Shown piece after piece: positions 10,830 through 23,569 of a stretch of 64,000 bases of DNA (positions are counted from its first letter, which is position 1; every line of letters begins with the position of its first letter). The DNA comes from Parelaphostrongylus tenuis (Eukaryota; Nematoda; Chromadorea; Rhabditida; Metastrongylidae). Position numbers and translations under genes: made by a program. A model generated the notes under the pieces. That model saw only the letters and a program-made list of their open reading frames with translations, had not been told where the DNA came from and did not search any database. The stretch covers positions 91,460-155,459 of the forward strand of contig JAHQIW010000863.1 in assembly GCA_019055375.1 (NCBI GenBank), written 5' to 3'.

Positions 10830-12214
10830 CACATTAGCCATGAGACGTGAAAAATAACTATATTGTAACATTTAAAACATAATGACCACTAGTAAAACAA
10901 CAGCTGACGGGTAAAATATTGACACTGAAGTATTTCCAACATCCGTCATGGTCAACCTATCTCCGAGTACAATGTACCGTTTGTTTATTAGGAGCTAAAA
11001 AAATTGCTCCTGCGGCATATATATCCGGTCATACACAAGAAAAAAAGCAATTTTCCAGTGTATGTGAAAAAGGATACAGAAGAAAATGAAGGACCAGATC
11101 ACGAACGAAAAACTGTTCGAACTTCTCATTAACCATGTTGCACAGGTTTCAGTGTTCCTTCCACAGTATAACTATATTTCAAAGTGTAGTAAGTGCTCTA
11201 TATAGAGGAGAAGTTCATTACTAATCTAGATATTACGCATCTGGCGTTTGGTGGTTAGCACCAAATAATGAAAAAGCATCAACGGCATTGTGCTCGCAAT
11301 AACAACGTTGAGAAATCTCACCTCATTACTGAAGATAACTACTTGAGAATTATAAGGGGTAAGATTCTACAACAATAATCGCATTAGGCTCCCTACAGAA
11401 GATATAACACAACGGCACTACATCCCAAGATAAACCAACAACATTTTGGATTGAAGCTGTATATATCAGAGAGTTCTACTTCCAATGTAAGCGCAAATTG
11501 TGCTCAAAACTGGGAACGCTAGCACAATTCGATAATCAAATAGGACTTCAAACGACGAAGGAACACGTTGACTATGTTGAGGGCTCAACACTCTATGGAA
11601 AACTTTTGAACTTTGTTTATTGCATTCCATGTTTAGTGATGTGCATTATTTTGACATCAAACAGGAATAGAACTCGCATTTGACTATCTTGGGGCGAATG
11701 CTAATCAACTGCATTAGCAGCACCTGTTTTGCCGCCGGGATGTCACGGCAGAGTGTTTGTGACACTCGTCACGGTGCGCGCAGAACCGAGATCCACCCTT
11801 AGCCCTTTTCGGCAGTCAAAAACAAGCTATTCTTGAGGACGCAAGAAGACCCGCCCAACCAGTATTCTGCGACGTCCAAGAAAAAGACAAAAATTAAATC
11901 GAATGTCAAAAGTGCCGGGATCCGCACACTAAACAAGAAACGATGTGAAGGCGGACTGATAAAGTGTCCGAAGAACGTTTTCTCCACCACTCTTTCTACA
12001 CTACCACGCATCATTTTGTTATTGGGCTTATTTACATTCCACTACTGTTAAAATGTGGTCAAATAAAGAGGAAGTGTTATTACTCGCACTCCATGTTGTT
12101 GGCTAAACTTTCGAAGGAATCCTAAGAGTTAATAATTCTGAAATCTTACGCCATCTAGGGCTTGCTCATGACATCATTCGTATAACACGAAATGTAAACC
12201 ATGTAATTGCATGT
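10830..12214. other. Intergenic; no gene recognised
   Basis: This should contain the upstream exons of the RMDN-like gene if it is real, but I could not identify them. A slightly GC-richer stretch at 11,700-12,010 has a short plus-strand frame (11,833-12,051, rich in lysine) without a recognisable domain. The 'gcagaaccgagatccaccctta' motif near 11,780 resembles flanks of the hammerhead repeat family and may be a remnant. Confidence 0.4.
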
Positions 12215-12639
12215 ATTGTATGTTTATGTCAATGTAATTCCCTTAACTCTTTCACGACCGTGCGTACAAATTTGGCCCTGCACACAACCGAACATCGGTA
12301 AATCGATCGATCTAAAATCATCGTAATGTCTTCGTTTTACGCCTTGAAGCTGTTCCAGTAGTCTGTTGCCGTACAGAGCAAATAACGCCACAGCTTTCTT
12401 GTGATGACCTTGTGTTTTCCTACTTTACGCGAAGGAGTTAATTGGGTGGGCAGTTAAGCCTCAACATAGAGGTCTGATAAACCATAGGTAGCTCGTGTGA
12501 TCTACATAAATCATGTGTGAACATGTGCATTGCTGGCTTTCAACAACCACCTTGATCTATCACGGAATAAAAGGAGAATTGGAGGAGCTTGAGGAAAGAA
12601 AAAAAACCAATCAGATTTAGTCTTTTCCTAGCCTACCTT

Positions 12640-13450
12640 CATCCTGAGGCTTGACGCGACTGATTCGTTGAAATTGTTCGTATAAGAATATTCCTTGGTG
12701 AGTGTTGTTTTGTTCACCAAAACTAATCTCTTGTTTGGATCGAGCTCTGTCGAGAGGGTTTGTAGTCACCAATAAACCGCCGTTTTTCAATCCGTAGATG
12801 TAAAACAGCTGATATTGCTATAGTGCTATTTGTTATCTTTAAGGCTTTTAGAACTACCACTGGGACTATTCTTTTGACGGTTAAGCTCTTCATTAGAATG
12901 TAGATCGGGCGATTAATCTGACACTTCGAAGAAATCACTGCTTGCTTTCTTATTTTCCGTAATGCTGTGGATTGCAACGAATCAACGCAAGACTGCCTCT
13001 CATTTATCCTTTTCATTCTGCGTGAAACTATTGAATTGTGCCTGATTTAGTATCTCGTCCTGCACCTCAAGCAGCTCGCCCTTCAACGCTGGTTACTGGT
13101 GTCCAAGAACTGCTGCACGGATTTTGAGAATTAGCATCAAAAGGCAACAAAATCTGCTAAACTAAGTTAAGAAAAGTTCAAGGTAAGGGCTAAAGGAGCA
13201 GTGTCTATTGAGTACAGTGCTATTTTTTTAATTGTATCTGCTAGAATAATGTATAAATGTGTTTTCGTCATACAGAATATGGATTCAAATCGAAACATGG
13301 CACCATTGCATAGGCGTGAACCTGATAGTACCGCTATCGATCTCAGTCGTAGAAAATTTTCACATAGATTGAAAACTATGTAAATATTGTCAGCGCTTCC
13401 CATTGTTATTTGTGGGAAGAAAGAATTTTTCACAGCTTCTAAAAGCGCGT
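12640..13450 (-). pseudogene. Unrecognised exon-like sequences in duplicate C
   Basis: Two minus-strand stretches look weakly coding. One (about 13,016-12,640) reads ...VVVLKALKITNSTIAISAVLHLR, then after a frameshift NGGLLVTTNPLD and TKEYSYTNNFNESVASS before a GTAGGC donor-like site. The other (about 13,433-13,170) reads FFPQITMGSADNIYIVFN and LSGSRLCNGAMFRFES. Equivalent pieces occur in copy D (49,330-49,040 and 49,865-49,600), where the first keeps its frame longer and the second has a stop. I do not recognise the protein. Both copies look broken. They may be old repeat-borne or host exons. Confidence 0.3.
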
Positions 13451-14029
13451 TTCACTGATTGAGTAATGTTCACTGTGATTGTGAATGAGCTCATAATAGT
13501 AGTCATGCATCTGATTTTGGCCATAAACATATCTTAAGCTATCGCCTATGCGTATGTTATAGGCAACCGGAAGATGCCGATACTCATGCTGAAGTAATGT
13601 GGTTTGATAAGTTCGCTTCGTCCACGAACCATTACATCTGTGTTCACCTCGTCAAGAGCAGTAGGTAGTCAAATTTCTTCGTACCAGTTATTGTTGTTCA
13701 TGTAAACCAGTCGTATAATTTCAGATTTTGTCGCATTAAATTTTGAAGCCAATCTCATTCATTGGACATCAGCTTTTCTCAAAAGTATGAGTAATCATTA
13801 GAAAGCTTTATTCTCTGATTACAAGGCCTCGTCGCCGGTTTTCCAAGGCAACTTTTCGTAATGCTATAGCATCCAGAAAAATCTCATTTCTCAACCGCCT
13901 TTAGCCTTCTCATGTGTTCCTGTCCTAAAATCTGCCGATTCGGTGAAAAAAATCCTCAGTAAAATAACAATATTTGCCAACATTTTAACGCACAGTATGT
14001 AGATCACTATCGAGCTAAGCGACAGATCA

Positions 14030-14140
14030 AAAAGATGAGTATGAAACAAAATTTTATCCTGGATGCTACTGTGCTTTGAAAGAGTGTCTTGAGAGAACAC
14101 AAATGTAGGGTTTTACCCTGAGACTCAAGCTTTCTAATCA
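14030..14140. repeat. Dispersed repeat fragment
   Basis: The block 'aaattttatcctggatgct...gaaagagtgtcttgag...gactcaagctttctaatca' is shared with copy D (50,800-50,915). Looser versions occur at 23,570-23,690 and 31,240-31,520. No coding content was seen. Class unknown. Confidence 0.5.
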
Positions 14141-15129
14141 CTACTATCACTATGAAAGTTCCTGTCCAGCGAATGAATTGCGCAAAAATTTGCCACCGCC
14201 TAACATATGAATACCAAATGTGTTTTTTGCTTTTGCTTAAAGTTCCAGTAGTCACCCGATAGCTCAATTTGCGAGAGATTCAATGGTTCGTTTTCTTTTT
14301 CTAGTGGCCAATCTACTGCTTCATAATAGTAGAAGTAATGTTATGTTTCACATGCAAACGTTTTTTGGTAGATTAAGCTTTTTCTCTGAACTTTTGGTAG
14401 CCAATCTCTACCACATATCTCTTTTATTTTGGTGACTTATTTGATTTTTTGAAAGGACTTTTTAGTGCGTCTAAGTAAACAAAGAATAAGGTTTTGCGCA
14501 ACGCGACATTTGCACTAAGCCACTGCGCTCGTGCCTATGTAGGGGTAGGTTTTCGCAGCACTGGCACCAATTACCGCGCTTTTCCTGGTGTCAAGTTCAC
14601 GAAACGCGATCTTCTTTTGGTTATCACAGCAGGACAAGAGGTTATTTTTAAAGACCAAGTCCGCTAATGAGTCGTTACGATTTGCGCTATGGTATGATTC
14701 TTGGAAGTCCAAATGAAAAAGTTTGTCCGTCGGAAAATGCCTCAGTTTGCTACAAGATTTTACTCTTACTTTGAAAGCGCAATAAAAAATGAATTTCGAA
14801 ATCGAGCACTCCACTAAAATTCTCATCATTCGAGCTATCGAACGACTGCCGAAACTTGAAACATTAGAAGAAACACGCTCTTCCCGAAAGCCTGAAACAG
14901 AGTGGAAAAACGCAAGAACTACCCCTACCGCCTCCTAAAGCCACGCGCAACGTCCGATAGCCTCTTGTCCGAAACTCGGTGTTCCGGAGGAGCGGTGAGC
15001 TCACATTACGTCTTATCTTTTCTATGTATTTTCATACACATTCTCCACATTTCAAAGTTGTTTGGTCGAAAACTGTTGTCGGCTTTGCGACTACTCACTG
15101 TTTGAGTCATTCAGCTATTTTATTATATA

Positions 15130-15725
15130 TCTCGTAATTATTATTGGAACCAGCATGTCATGTGTTCTGTTAAATGGGCTGACTTTTAAAGCCCGATACA
15201 CGTATCCAAATCTTGACGGCCTCATCGGCCGGGCGATACCCTTCGCCTTTAGCCAATCCTCCCGAGGCGCTTGGTCCTTTGTACACAGAGTAGGCGACGA
15301 AAAACATTTTACACTGCCTGCCAAGTGAAATTTTCACCGAACAGGCAGTGTTGTATACTCGATTGCTCTTGGCTGATATCTTCAGTATATTATATCTATC
15401 CTTCAGAGCGTTTTCTTAAGACTACGATCAAATTTCAGTATACTTCGTAATTATAATTTGAGCAACGTGTCATGTGGTTTTTTAAATGTGCTGACTTCTA
15501 GAGCCCGATACACGTGTTTCGACGTTGACGGCCTCATCAGTCCGATGGTTCCCTTCGTCTTTAGCCAGTCCTCTCTGTGGGTGCTCAGTCCCCTATACCA
15601 AGAGCGCGCTCTATAAAAGAGCCCACTTAACCGACCACATAACATGTTGGTTCAGATAATAATCACGAGTTATGTTGAGATTTGAGCGTGGTCTTGAGAA
15701 AACACTCGAAACGAAAGGTTTTCTT
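15130..15725. repeat. Hammerhead-repeat array in duplicate C (two direct units and an inverted end)
   Basis: Two head-to-tail units in minus ribozyme orientation are offset by 312 bp, measured between the two copies of GCCCGATACACG at 15,191 and 15,503. They are followed from about 15,605 by an inverted partial unit running through 'gaccacataacatgttgg' to about 15,725. The landmarks (ATTATT.GAGCCAAC.TGTCATGTGG, the GGGCT block, the ribozyme core and GCGTGGTCT) are those of the arrays at 26.5 and 60.4 kb. The copy in D (51,897-52,500) has the same layout, so the array predates the duplication. Confidence 0.75.
15502..15547 (-). ncRNA. Hammerhead ribozyme motif, core intact, stem I weakened
   Basis: On the minus strand there is CTGATGA, a stem II of GGC/GUC type, GAAA, a minimal stem III (AC...GT) and the A before TCGGGC. 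The 5' strand of stem I has changed to ATCGGA, which pairs poorly with TCGGGC. The first unit of this array (15,176-15,235) has a mutated core. Activity is unlikely. Confidence 0.55.
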
Positions 15726-16935
15726 TTGCAAGCTTCAAATGTGTCGTAATCGAAGAATTGATGTGGCTAATGATGAATAAGAAGCAATGTTATGTTCCGA
15801 CCCCTTCCTATTTGCCTACAATCACGCGACGGCGCCATGTCCTGGATGTCGCCAAGACTGCAGGAAGGTTCACCAGACCAGCGTTCCACGAAATTCACGA
15901 AAAAGACGATATTCTCAAGCAGCAGTCGAAACGCTATATACGAAATGTTCGAAGACTTCTGAAGGCGATGACTGCGAGAAAACAGATCAAATGCGACAAG
16001 TACTAAAGTCTACATAGTAAACGAAAATGTGACTATAGGTCATACAAAATTGAAGGGATTTGTCATCAAATGTCCCTTATTCATTCATCATCAAATGCTC
16101 GTGTTTAAGGTGTCGATATGTTCGTCGCAGATAATCTCAAAAAAAGAAATTTTGCCAATTTAGCTAAAATCATTCGTAAGAGAAAAAAGAGGAGTATTTT
16201 GTGCGTGACTTTCATATATATTGCTTCAATTATCTGATGTGGCAATATGCTTTCCCACACTACTCTTGTATAGGTGAATATCACCAAATCACATTCATAT
16301 TTTAGTTCCTCTTTCGTGTAAATAGTTGAACAGATTGATTATGTTGATCGCATCTTCGCAGCTCATCATTACAATCCACATTCTGTCCGGCAATAACCAT
16401 GATATAAGTCTTATATCTTGTTTTTTGAACTGAGTAGTAACGTTGCTCAGCACCATAGTATCGATTTACCGGTCCACCTATGAGCAGCTTTATCATGTTG
16501 TTTAGGAAGGACTGTTGTTCAAAGCGCTCTCTCCTGCCTGTTTACCTATGCAGTTGTTATACAGAATCTGCATAATGCCACATTATAACCTTTGTTGCAC
16601 TATGTTATTCGATAATTGAGGTGTAATGATGTGCCGTTCTTTTGGCTATGATTTTTTCCTTTGACGAGCGGAGTTGGGACAGCAAGGTGGTGTATCCTAA
16701 GTCACGAAGGAAAACTCTTCTTCGTCCAGCAGTCACAATGCCGTCAACATTTGATTTAGTTCTACAGATTATGCGGAGGATACTGAATGTTCACCGTCTG
16801 GTTTGATAATAGTGTATGTTCATGACTAGGAGAATTGAGTGGTGAGTATAAACACGGCCTCAGGCAAGGATTAAACCCGCCTTCTATCAAACCGTAAATG
16901 ACTTTTTGTTCATTTATGAAGTCATTTTGCTTGCA

Positions 16936-19066
16936 CGCGTTAAAATTGGCAAATTTTTGTTAGTTACAGAATACAAAAAAGCATATTTATTATCCGAAGG
17001 AAAAGATTTGTGCACAATGTTGCAATCGTATTTTATTGGGGCCAGTAAGTAGCGCAGATTTTCAACCCCCTATTGTTTCAACATACCTATTTTCATCCAC
17101 ACTTTAGGGGTACATATATCATCTTGCAGGACAATCATTTCTCAACAGCTGGACACTTTGTAGGATTGATATTATTTTATCACAAGACAAACTATGGTAA
17201 TTTTCATTCGCTGCATATGCAGCCAGTGCATATTCTCACTGCAGTATATTATAGGGAAACTGTGTTCTATGGAGCCATGTCTACTGTACAGGACTGTGAG
17301 CAAGAGCAGTTGTGAGTAATGACTATAGATAATATTTCAAACTGTTATGTACGTTATTCCTAGTGGTTATTGTCGATCGACGCAAGAAGTGTTAATTGTT
17401 GCCCACTGTTGCTTGTGCGAATAACTGCTGAACAATGCTTAGCTGTATAAATCACTCGGAATTTCGAGTACAGGGTTCACCACATGACCGGGATAATTGA
17501 TGCGTTGAGCACGAAAGGCCCACGGAGCCAGCCTCTTCTTGCCGATCGCGGCGTGTCTCATCCGTGGTATTGAGTGCTTAGTGACGCCGGCCATTTGGAA
17601 GACGATTGCTGATTTGATTCATTACACTGCGAAGGTTCAAAGCAGATTTTTCGCTGCCAACGCTTATCCAACTTTTCTTTTCGCATTTCTTCCTATGACA
17701 TAGACAAAATCGTGCTCAACCGCATAATTTTTCACGGCGTACTACTTTTAGAAGAGACTAATATAGAAGTGGAAGGAGTTAGTTTTGGAGAACATGTACG
17801 TTGGTCCCGTTATTACTCCATCGATCTACACATCGTATCAAAAAATGATAAATTGTAAGACAATTGACCGTTTTTCTCTACAATCACGTCTATGGAAAAA
17901 TCTTCAATGCTAATCCACATCAAAAAGTAATACCAAGATGAAATGGAGTGAACCGCCGTGGGGTGAATCGAACTAAGAACCTACTTCCCGATGGCTGGCA
18001 TAATTAGTTACTCAACACTCGTCGCCACAGGACGGAGTGCCGCTAGTGTTATAGGCCTGTCGTTCCCAAGGTTTCAAAAATATTAAGTAAGAACGAGCAT
18101 TTTTTCTAAAGCATTCGACAAGTGAATGAGTGCCACATTTTTCCCGTTTACGCCAGCCACGTACTGAAATCGATATGTTTTTCTGAGTTTCACTAAACTA
18201 GCGCTTTCGTCCACCTTTATATCTGATGATAAACTGGGTGGATAATCTTATTTAGGATTCTCTTTACAGATTGTACTCCAATAAAGAGTATGATTTTGAG
18301 AGGCATAATCTGCACAACTTGACCTACCATGTAAATTTTCTTAACTGACTATCTAACCTCGACATAATTAATCGCTATTTTGTCTTGTTTCAGCTCACAA
18401 TACATAAATATAAAATCTTTATTGCAATCAATGTCTTTAGCCGTTGCCTCTTTAGATTTACAGCGAAGTTAATGCATTGAAGTGGTGTTCCACTGCATTA
18501 AAGACGATTCTAATCGCCATCGAGGGTCAGCATATCAAGAAGGAACAAATGTAAAAACTCAACTCATAGCGGCTCAGAACAAGTCGAGGAAGCCGTTTAA
18601 ATAAGTATAAAGAATATTTTGAGCAACCTTGTGACTTAATGTGACTTGTTCATGAGCGTGTGATGTGAAATACAGGGACAATGTTAATGAGATTTATATG
18701 AGCAAACTGGAAACCTGGGGTCATCATGGAATCCACAGTCAGCTAAGCGGAAAACTCACATGCTACCCACTGCATCACTGAAGGTCCTTTCTTGGCTTAG
18801 ACCTCAGACATTTGTTAACCCTACGGTTTAAACTGAAGTCGCTATTATAATTCTTACTGATACTTTTATTTACATGCAAGATTAATCAGTATCGATTTTG
18901 ACCACATTTAGCTTTCTTAAGTGCTCATAGGCTCGGTAAAACTTGGAGAGTATGCTTGAAATGTTGCTCTATGGTGTTATCGAAAGTAAGCATTGATCAC
19001 TTGCTATTATATCCCTTGTTTCCCACTTTTGCATCCTAAAAGTGATTTCAAAATATCAAGTTTCGC
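16936..19066. other. Intergenic; GC-rich patch and tRNA-like remnant, no gene recognised
   Basis: Mostly AT-rich unique sequence. At 17,470-17,600 lies a distinctly GC-rich patch (for example 'gatcgcggcgtgtctcatcc') that looks like a different repeat family, but I cannot name it. At 17,955-18,032, minus strand, there is a tRNA-like stretch with a box-B-like GTTCGATTCAC (17,973-17,963). No exon series was recognised. Confidence 0.4.
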
Positions 19067-19067
19067 G

Positions 19068-22000
19068 TCATCACCTGTATCACCTGTCGTCCCGTTGACC
19101 CTCGAGTGGCTCGAGCGGGTACCAGCAACTCTTCCAATTTTCCCTATCGCGTGCAAAAGTAGCGCAGTGGGTCCTCCTCGCTCTAGGAATTCGCTGAGCA
19201 TCATATCTTCTTCTAACGCTTTCGTGAAGAAATCTGACCAACGGGTCAGTGGTCTTCCTTTAGAGCGCTTGACGTCCCGAGGAATCCAGTCGGTAACGGC
19301 TCTCGTCCATCGGTTGTCGTTGAAGCGCATCACGTGTCCGGCCCACCTTATTTTCAATAACCTGGCGTGTAGAACAGCATCTCTGATTTTCGATCGTTGA
19401 CGTATGTCGGAACTTCGGATCCTTTCTCTCATTTGCAAAATACGGGATACTCCTAGCATCGACCTTTCGACTGCGCGTTCGATAACCGCACGTGATCTTT
19501 CATCCTGCTTACGTAGCGACCAGGTTTCTGCTGCATACGTCAGGGAAGGGAATTGTCGAGTCGAAAAGGTTGGGCACGAAGTCGGATGTTCTTTGTCCTC
19601 TTCACTACATCTTCGATGCTCTTAAACGTTCCACAAGCCGCTCGTTTCCTCCTGCTTAACTCTGGATCTAGGTCGTTCATCATGTTGATTTCATGACTTA
19701 ATTAGACGTAAATGGAGAATTCGGAGATTGTCGTTTCGTTGAGCGTGAATGGGGCATTAGAAACCCATCCGTTCCTCATGAACATTGTTTTGTTAGATTC
19801 AGTTGAAGACCAATCTTTCCACAGGCGTTATCGAAATCGGTCAACATTCGTTCCGCTTGGCTGATGTTTGGTGTTATGAGAACGATATTGTCAGCAAATC
19901 GAAAATGGTTTAATTGTCGACCGTCAATTTTCACTCCCATTTCGTCCCATTCTAATGTTCGCATGACGTTTTGTAGGGTGGCAGTGAATAGTTGTGGCGA
20001 AATTGTATCGCCTTGTCGAACCCCTCTTCTTACGTCAATGGTGATATTGTTGTAGAATGGAGATATTCTGGTCGTGAAATCTTTATAAAGCTCACGAAGG
20101 ATCATTATGTACCGAGTAGGGACGCCCTGGTTATCCAGAGCCTCTATAACCGCTTCTGTTTCCGCTGAATCAAAGGCTTTCTTCAGATCGATGAAAAAGC
20201 GACAGTGTAGTTGTTTGTACTCTCGCGAAACTTTGATGAGTCTTGTAATCGTGTGGATGTGGTTCATGGTACTAAATCCTTTTCTGAACCCTGCTTGTTC
20301 GCATGCCTGTCCTTCGTCCAGTGTTCTAGTCAATCCTGTTTAAGATGACTCGAGTAAAGAGTTTATATACAACGGACAGCAAGCAGATTGGGCGATAATT
20401 GCCTATGTCGTGAAGGTCTCCCTTTTTGAACAACAATACGGTCTTGCTGGTTTTCCATTGAATAAGGACCTTGCATTCTGACAGGTAGCGAGTGAAGAGC
20501 CGAGCCAGGGTGTTGATGAGAACTGGCGGCAGATTCTTCAGATGTTCTGGTCTAATCCTGTCTGGACCGGGTGTTGTTCTGTTCTTCACCGACGACATAG
20601 CATGTCGGATTTCGGAAGGGAGGACCGGTGGAACGACATATTCGTCCTCTCTTAATTGATATGACGGTAAGAGAACATGGCTAGCGAAGAGATCCGAGTG
20701 GTATTGGTGGATGAATTTCTCCATAGCCCTTCTCGAAGCTGTAAGTGTCCCGTCAGGGTATCGGAGTGCAATCATCTTGGTCTTATAGTTGGCGAAGCCT
20801 CGCTGGGCTTTGCTAATGCTCTTCCCAGCTTCTGCAGCTTCTGCCATAACTGCTGCTCTTTTCTCTTTATGGTCTTCTTTTATCGCTTCTCTGCAGCGTT
20901 TCGCAAGTTCGGACGTTAAGATTTGGTTGCCTATAGCTTGTGCGATTCCACGTTGACGTATCAGCTCCAGTGTCTGAGCGTCTCTTCGTGACTTTAGGAC
21001 TCTCGGCTTTCATAGCGCTAACGCAAAAATATTCAACGAGTCGATCGTATTCTCCGTCAATGTTGTCGACAACGGTATCTTTCCAAGAGCCGACTAATGA
21101 TTTGAATACATCCCAGTTTATGGTAGTTCTGGGACTTCGTTGTTTGAATTTAGCGGCTTTCTCTCCTCTCCTCGGAAATCGGAATGTTGCGCGAAGGAGG
21201 CGATGGTCTGATCCCGTGTAGAACTTAGGAACAACAGCGACATCGGTCAGGCAGAATCTTCGATTTACTAAGACGTGATCTATTTCGTTAGGGTACTCTC
21301 CATTGGAAGACTCCCACGTCCATCGCTGAGAAAGAGGCTTTAGGAATTGCGAGTTACCATGGATGGTTAGGGTCGTCATGATAAACTCAGATAGCTTTTC
21401 ATCCTGTTCATTCCATTCTAGTCCGTGGGTCCCTATGTGACGTTCTTCAGACGTTCTTCTAGGTCCAATTTTTGGGTTAAAATCTCCGACAATGATCTTG
21501 AAGAATGTATGATCTTCTCTGAAGAATTTTTCGAAGTCCATATAGAACGCTTCGACTACGTCTTCGTCATAGCTTGATGTTGGTGCGTAAGCAACTAAGA
21601 TGGTCAAAGCCGGCATAGAACCACATCGTTTCAACCGTAATCGTCCGATACGGGTTGTTAGTTGTTCGAACGAATCAATGTTTACGGTCAAATTCGATTT
21701 GACGAGGACGCCAACGCCTCCGACACCTCTGCGATCTCATGTGCCAAGGAACAGTTCTTCTCCGGTGTCATAAACAGCGTGAAAATTATGGCGCCTTCTC
21801 GTCTCAGCCAGGCCTATAACGTCGTACCTTATTCTTCTTGCTTGAATCAATAGATCTTCTAGAGCGGATTTGTGAGCAAGGGTTCTTGCGTTGTAGGTAC
21901 AGATCGTTATTTTAGGCCGTTTCGATCTTGGCAGCCTGGTTCGGCCCTGAGATTTTAGCAGCCTCTCCGTACTCGTCCTACCTGGTGCTGCCGTACCAGG

Positions 22001-22400
22001 GGCTCTTTCGGGGTCAAGGGAATGAGGCCCATATTTGTTGCTGTTTTTGGCATTTCGATACCCAACGCATAGCTTGCCAAGCTCTAAACGTGGGGGCTGG
22101 GTACTCACGAGTAGCTTGCCAATCTCTCTCGGAGGAGCGGGAGGAGCTTATTTGTTGAAGGCGACTCCTAACCGCCTCCTATGTACTTCCCAGCCGCTCG
22201 ATTGCAGGCTTTTGGCCGACTTGACTCGTAGAAATAGAGTTTTTGTCAAGTCGGCGCTGCAGAAGCAGGGAGCTCGTCCCCTGAATCCATTTGCGTCTCT
22301 GGGAAGCACACGGTCGCTTTTGGTTCTCGTTTTATTCCCTTATCCACCACCTGGAGGACGCGCCACGTGCCCTCGCGACTAACCGGGTTTCTTTCGTTAC
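19068..22400 (-). pseudogene. Nearly full-length RTE retrotransposon, decayed
   Basis: Read on the minus strand from about 22,400: a GC-rich 5' region; an apurinic-like endonuclease domain (ITICTYNARTL, IGLAETRRR near 21,870-21,780; GDFNPKIG near 21,480; SDHRLL near 21,200); then the reverse transcriptase (LFKKGDLHDIGNYRPICLL, FIDLKKAFDS, GVRQGDTISP, and FADN where the intact copy has FADD, near 19,890). It ends in the WAGHVMRF...RW block and the terminal ACAGGTGATACAGGTGAT. The frame is broken at about four places (near 21,700, 20,860, 20,330 and 19,770-19,460), so it cannot make the full protein. No clear target duplication was seen. It is the best local guide to the full family, and shows that the copy at 57,528 lacks about 135 endonuclease codons plus the 5' region. 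Confidence 0.93.
22215..22255. promoter_or_regulatory. Perfect 11-bp hairpin in the RTE 5' region
   Basis: GCCGACTTGAC (22,215-22,225) and its exact reverse complement (22,245-22,255) flank a 19-nt loop. It sits in the presumed 5' untranslated part of the minus-strand RTE. Intact pairing in an otherwise decayed copy suggests it was structured RNA when active. No function is assigned. Confidence 0.6.
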
Positions 22401-22564
22401 AAATTTCACATGATTGCACACACAAGCGACTACAACCCAAATGAAACCTACAAGAGGTTTTCCCGACATCAAAGTCACCTTAAAAGCACCTGCATGACTA
22501 AGCGTAGAAGATGCACTGAAAGGAGCTACTTTCGGAATAAGTATCAGTTAGTAACACGCGGAAT

Positions 22565-22588
22565 GGGGCGGGGGAAGGGGGGAGGAGG
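22565..22588 (+). other. G-quadruplex-type G run
   Basis: Runs of four, five and six G separated by one or two bases, then two GG pairs, all on the plus strand. It fits the four-G-tract rule if the runs are subdivided. It is isolated in AT-rich DNA, just upstream of a TA-rich microsatellite. Confidence 0.6.
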
Positions 22589-22636
22589 CGCTACTGTGCT
22601 GGTAGATGATGCGGACCTTGTTCAAGGAAAAAATCT

Positions 22637-22750
22637 ATATACATATACATATATATCGTACATATGCATGCATATATGTACGCATACATACGCATATATA
22701 GGCATAAATATGCACATATATAATATATACATACACATATACAGATAGAT
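22637..22750. repeat. TA/CA-rich microsatellite
   Basis: Alternating purine-pyrimidine sequence built from ATACAT, ATATAT and GCATAC units. The frames running through it are artefacts of low complexity. Confidence 0.85.
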
Positions 22751-22844
22751 GAATAGGCATATTTCATACCTTTTCGTTTTGAGTATTTCTTGAACCCACG
22801 CTCAAAATTTATTTTAAACGAAACAAATAAAGAAATGACCTTTT

Positions 22845-23270
22845 TTGCTGGTCAAAAATGTTTATAAAAGCGTTGCGACAAGGTATACACACTTAGGTTT
22901 TCTTCTGGTAGCGATATTCGTTTGTCGCACGTCTTCACGTGGTTGTAGGCATACTATTCGCCAAGGCAATCATAAACCTGAACAACTGTTGTCTTTAGAA
23001 TATGATTTTGTGAATTCTGTACTAGCCCTCTTGCTACTAACAAGCCCAATTGTTTTTAGCTCTTTCCGCTCACTCGGAGACAAAGAATATTTGACCACAT
23101 TCGCTGTACTAGAATTTTTCATAGGATTTTCACTAATCATTCAAAGCATAAATCTCTGGCTGCAGCGCTACATAGCGGCTTCCAAAAAGACCCGTTTACT
23201 GCAGTGTGCCATACAAAATAAAGTTATGTTTCGCATCCGTGGAGTACCTTCATTTTTATCACGCGTATAA
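22845..23270 (+). CDS. Possible membrane-protein exon, unrecognised
   Basis: A 141-codon open frame contains two strongly hydrophobic stretches, FVNSVLALLLLTSPIVF (about residues 53-69) and TTFAVLEFFIGFSLIIQS (about residues 84-101). A splice-acceptor-like TTGTCTTTAG lies inside it at about 22,995-23,004, so the real exon, if any, may start there. The tail after residue 115 overlaps a short dispersed repeat (also near 30,950 and 50,355), which argues that the 3' end is not coding. It could be part of a nematode 7-TM receptor gene or just chance. No family is claimed. Confidence 0.25.
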   Translation: MLVKNVYKSVATRYTHLGFLLVAIFVCRTSSRGCRHTIRQGNHKPEQLLSLEYDFVNSVLALLLLTSPIVFSSFRSLGDKEYLTTFAVLEFFIGFSLIIQSINLWLQRYIAASKKTRLLQCAIQNKVMFRIRGVPSFLSRV

Positions 23271-23569
23271 TTTTCTGGAAGCAGGAAAAAGCATATGAAG
23301 GTGTGGAGGAAATCTCGCAGTATCTGTGTCAAATGTCTAATCCGGTGTTTCCTCTTAAAAAATAATATATTTCGATCGCTTTACCTCCCAATCCGTAGAT
23401 TAGCTGGTGAACGAGCTCGCCTAAATTTGTTCCACCCACACCGCTATTTAAGGAGCTTTTCCAAAAAAAAAAAACACATTTTCTTGAGTTCTTCAAGACT
23501 TTTGATATCAAAAGAGTACTAGCAGCCAGGGAAGACGTTTTGTCTAGAAAAATATAGGCGAGATAAAAA

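Larger units (their letters stand above)
12215..16935. repeat. Segmental duplication, copy C
   Basis: It aligns end to end in the same orientation with 48,625-53,722 (copy D). Shared landmarks include 'cgtgcgtacaaatttggccc' near 12,263 / 48,674, the hammerhead-repeat array (15,130 / 51,897) and the 'catttatgaagtcatttt' stretch at the right edge. Divergence is high, with many small indels. The block holds no recognised intact gene. Together with A/B it suggests an original direct duplication covering both. Confidence 0.85.

Noticed and set aside
17470..17650. GC-rich patch considered as rDNA spacer
   Set aside because: It does not contain recognisable 18S, 5.8S or 28S ends; more likely an unidentified repeat.
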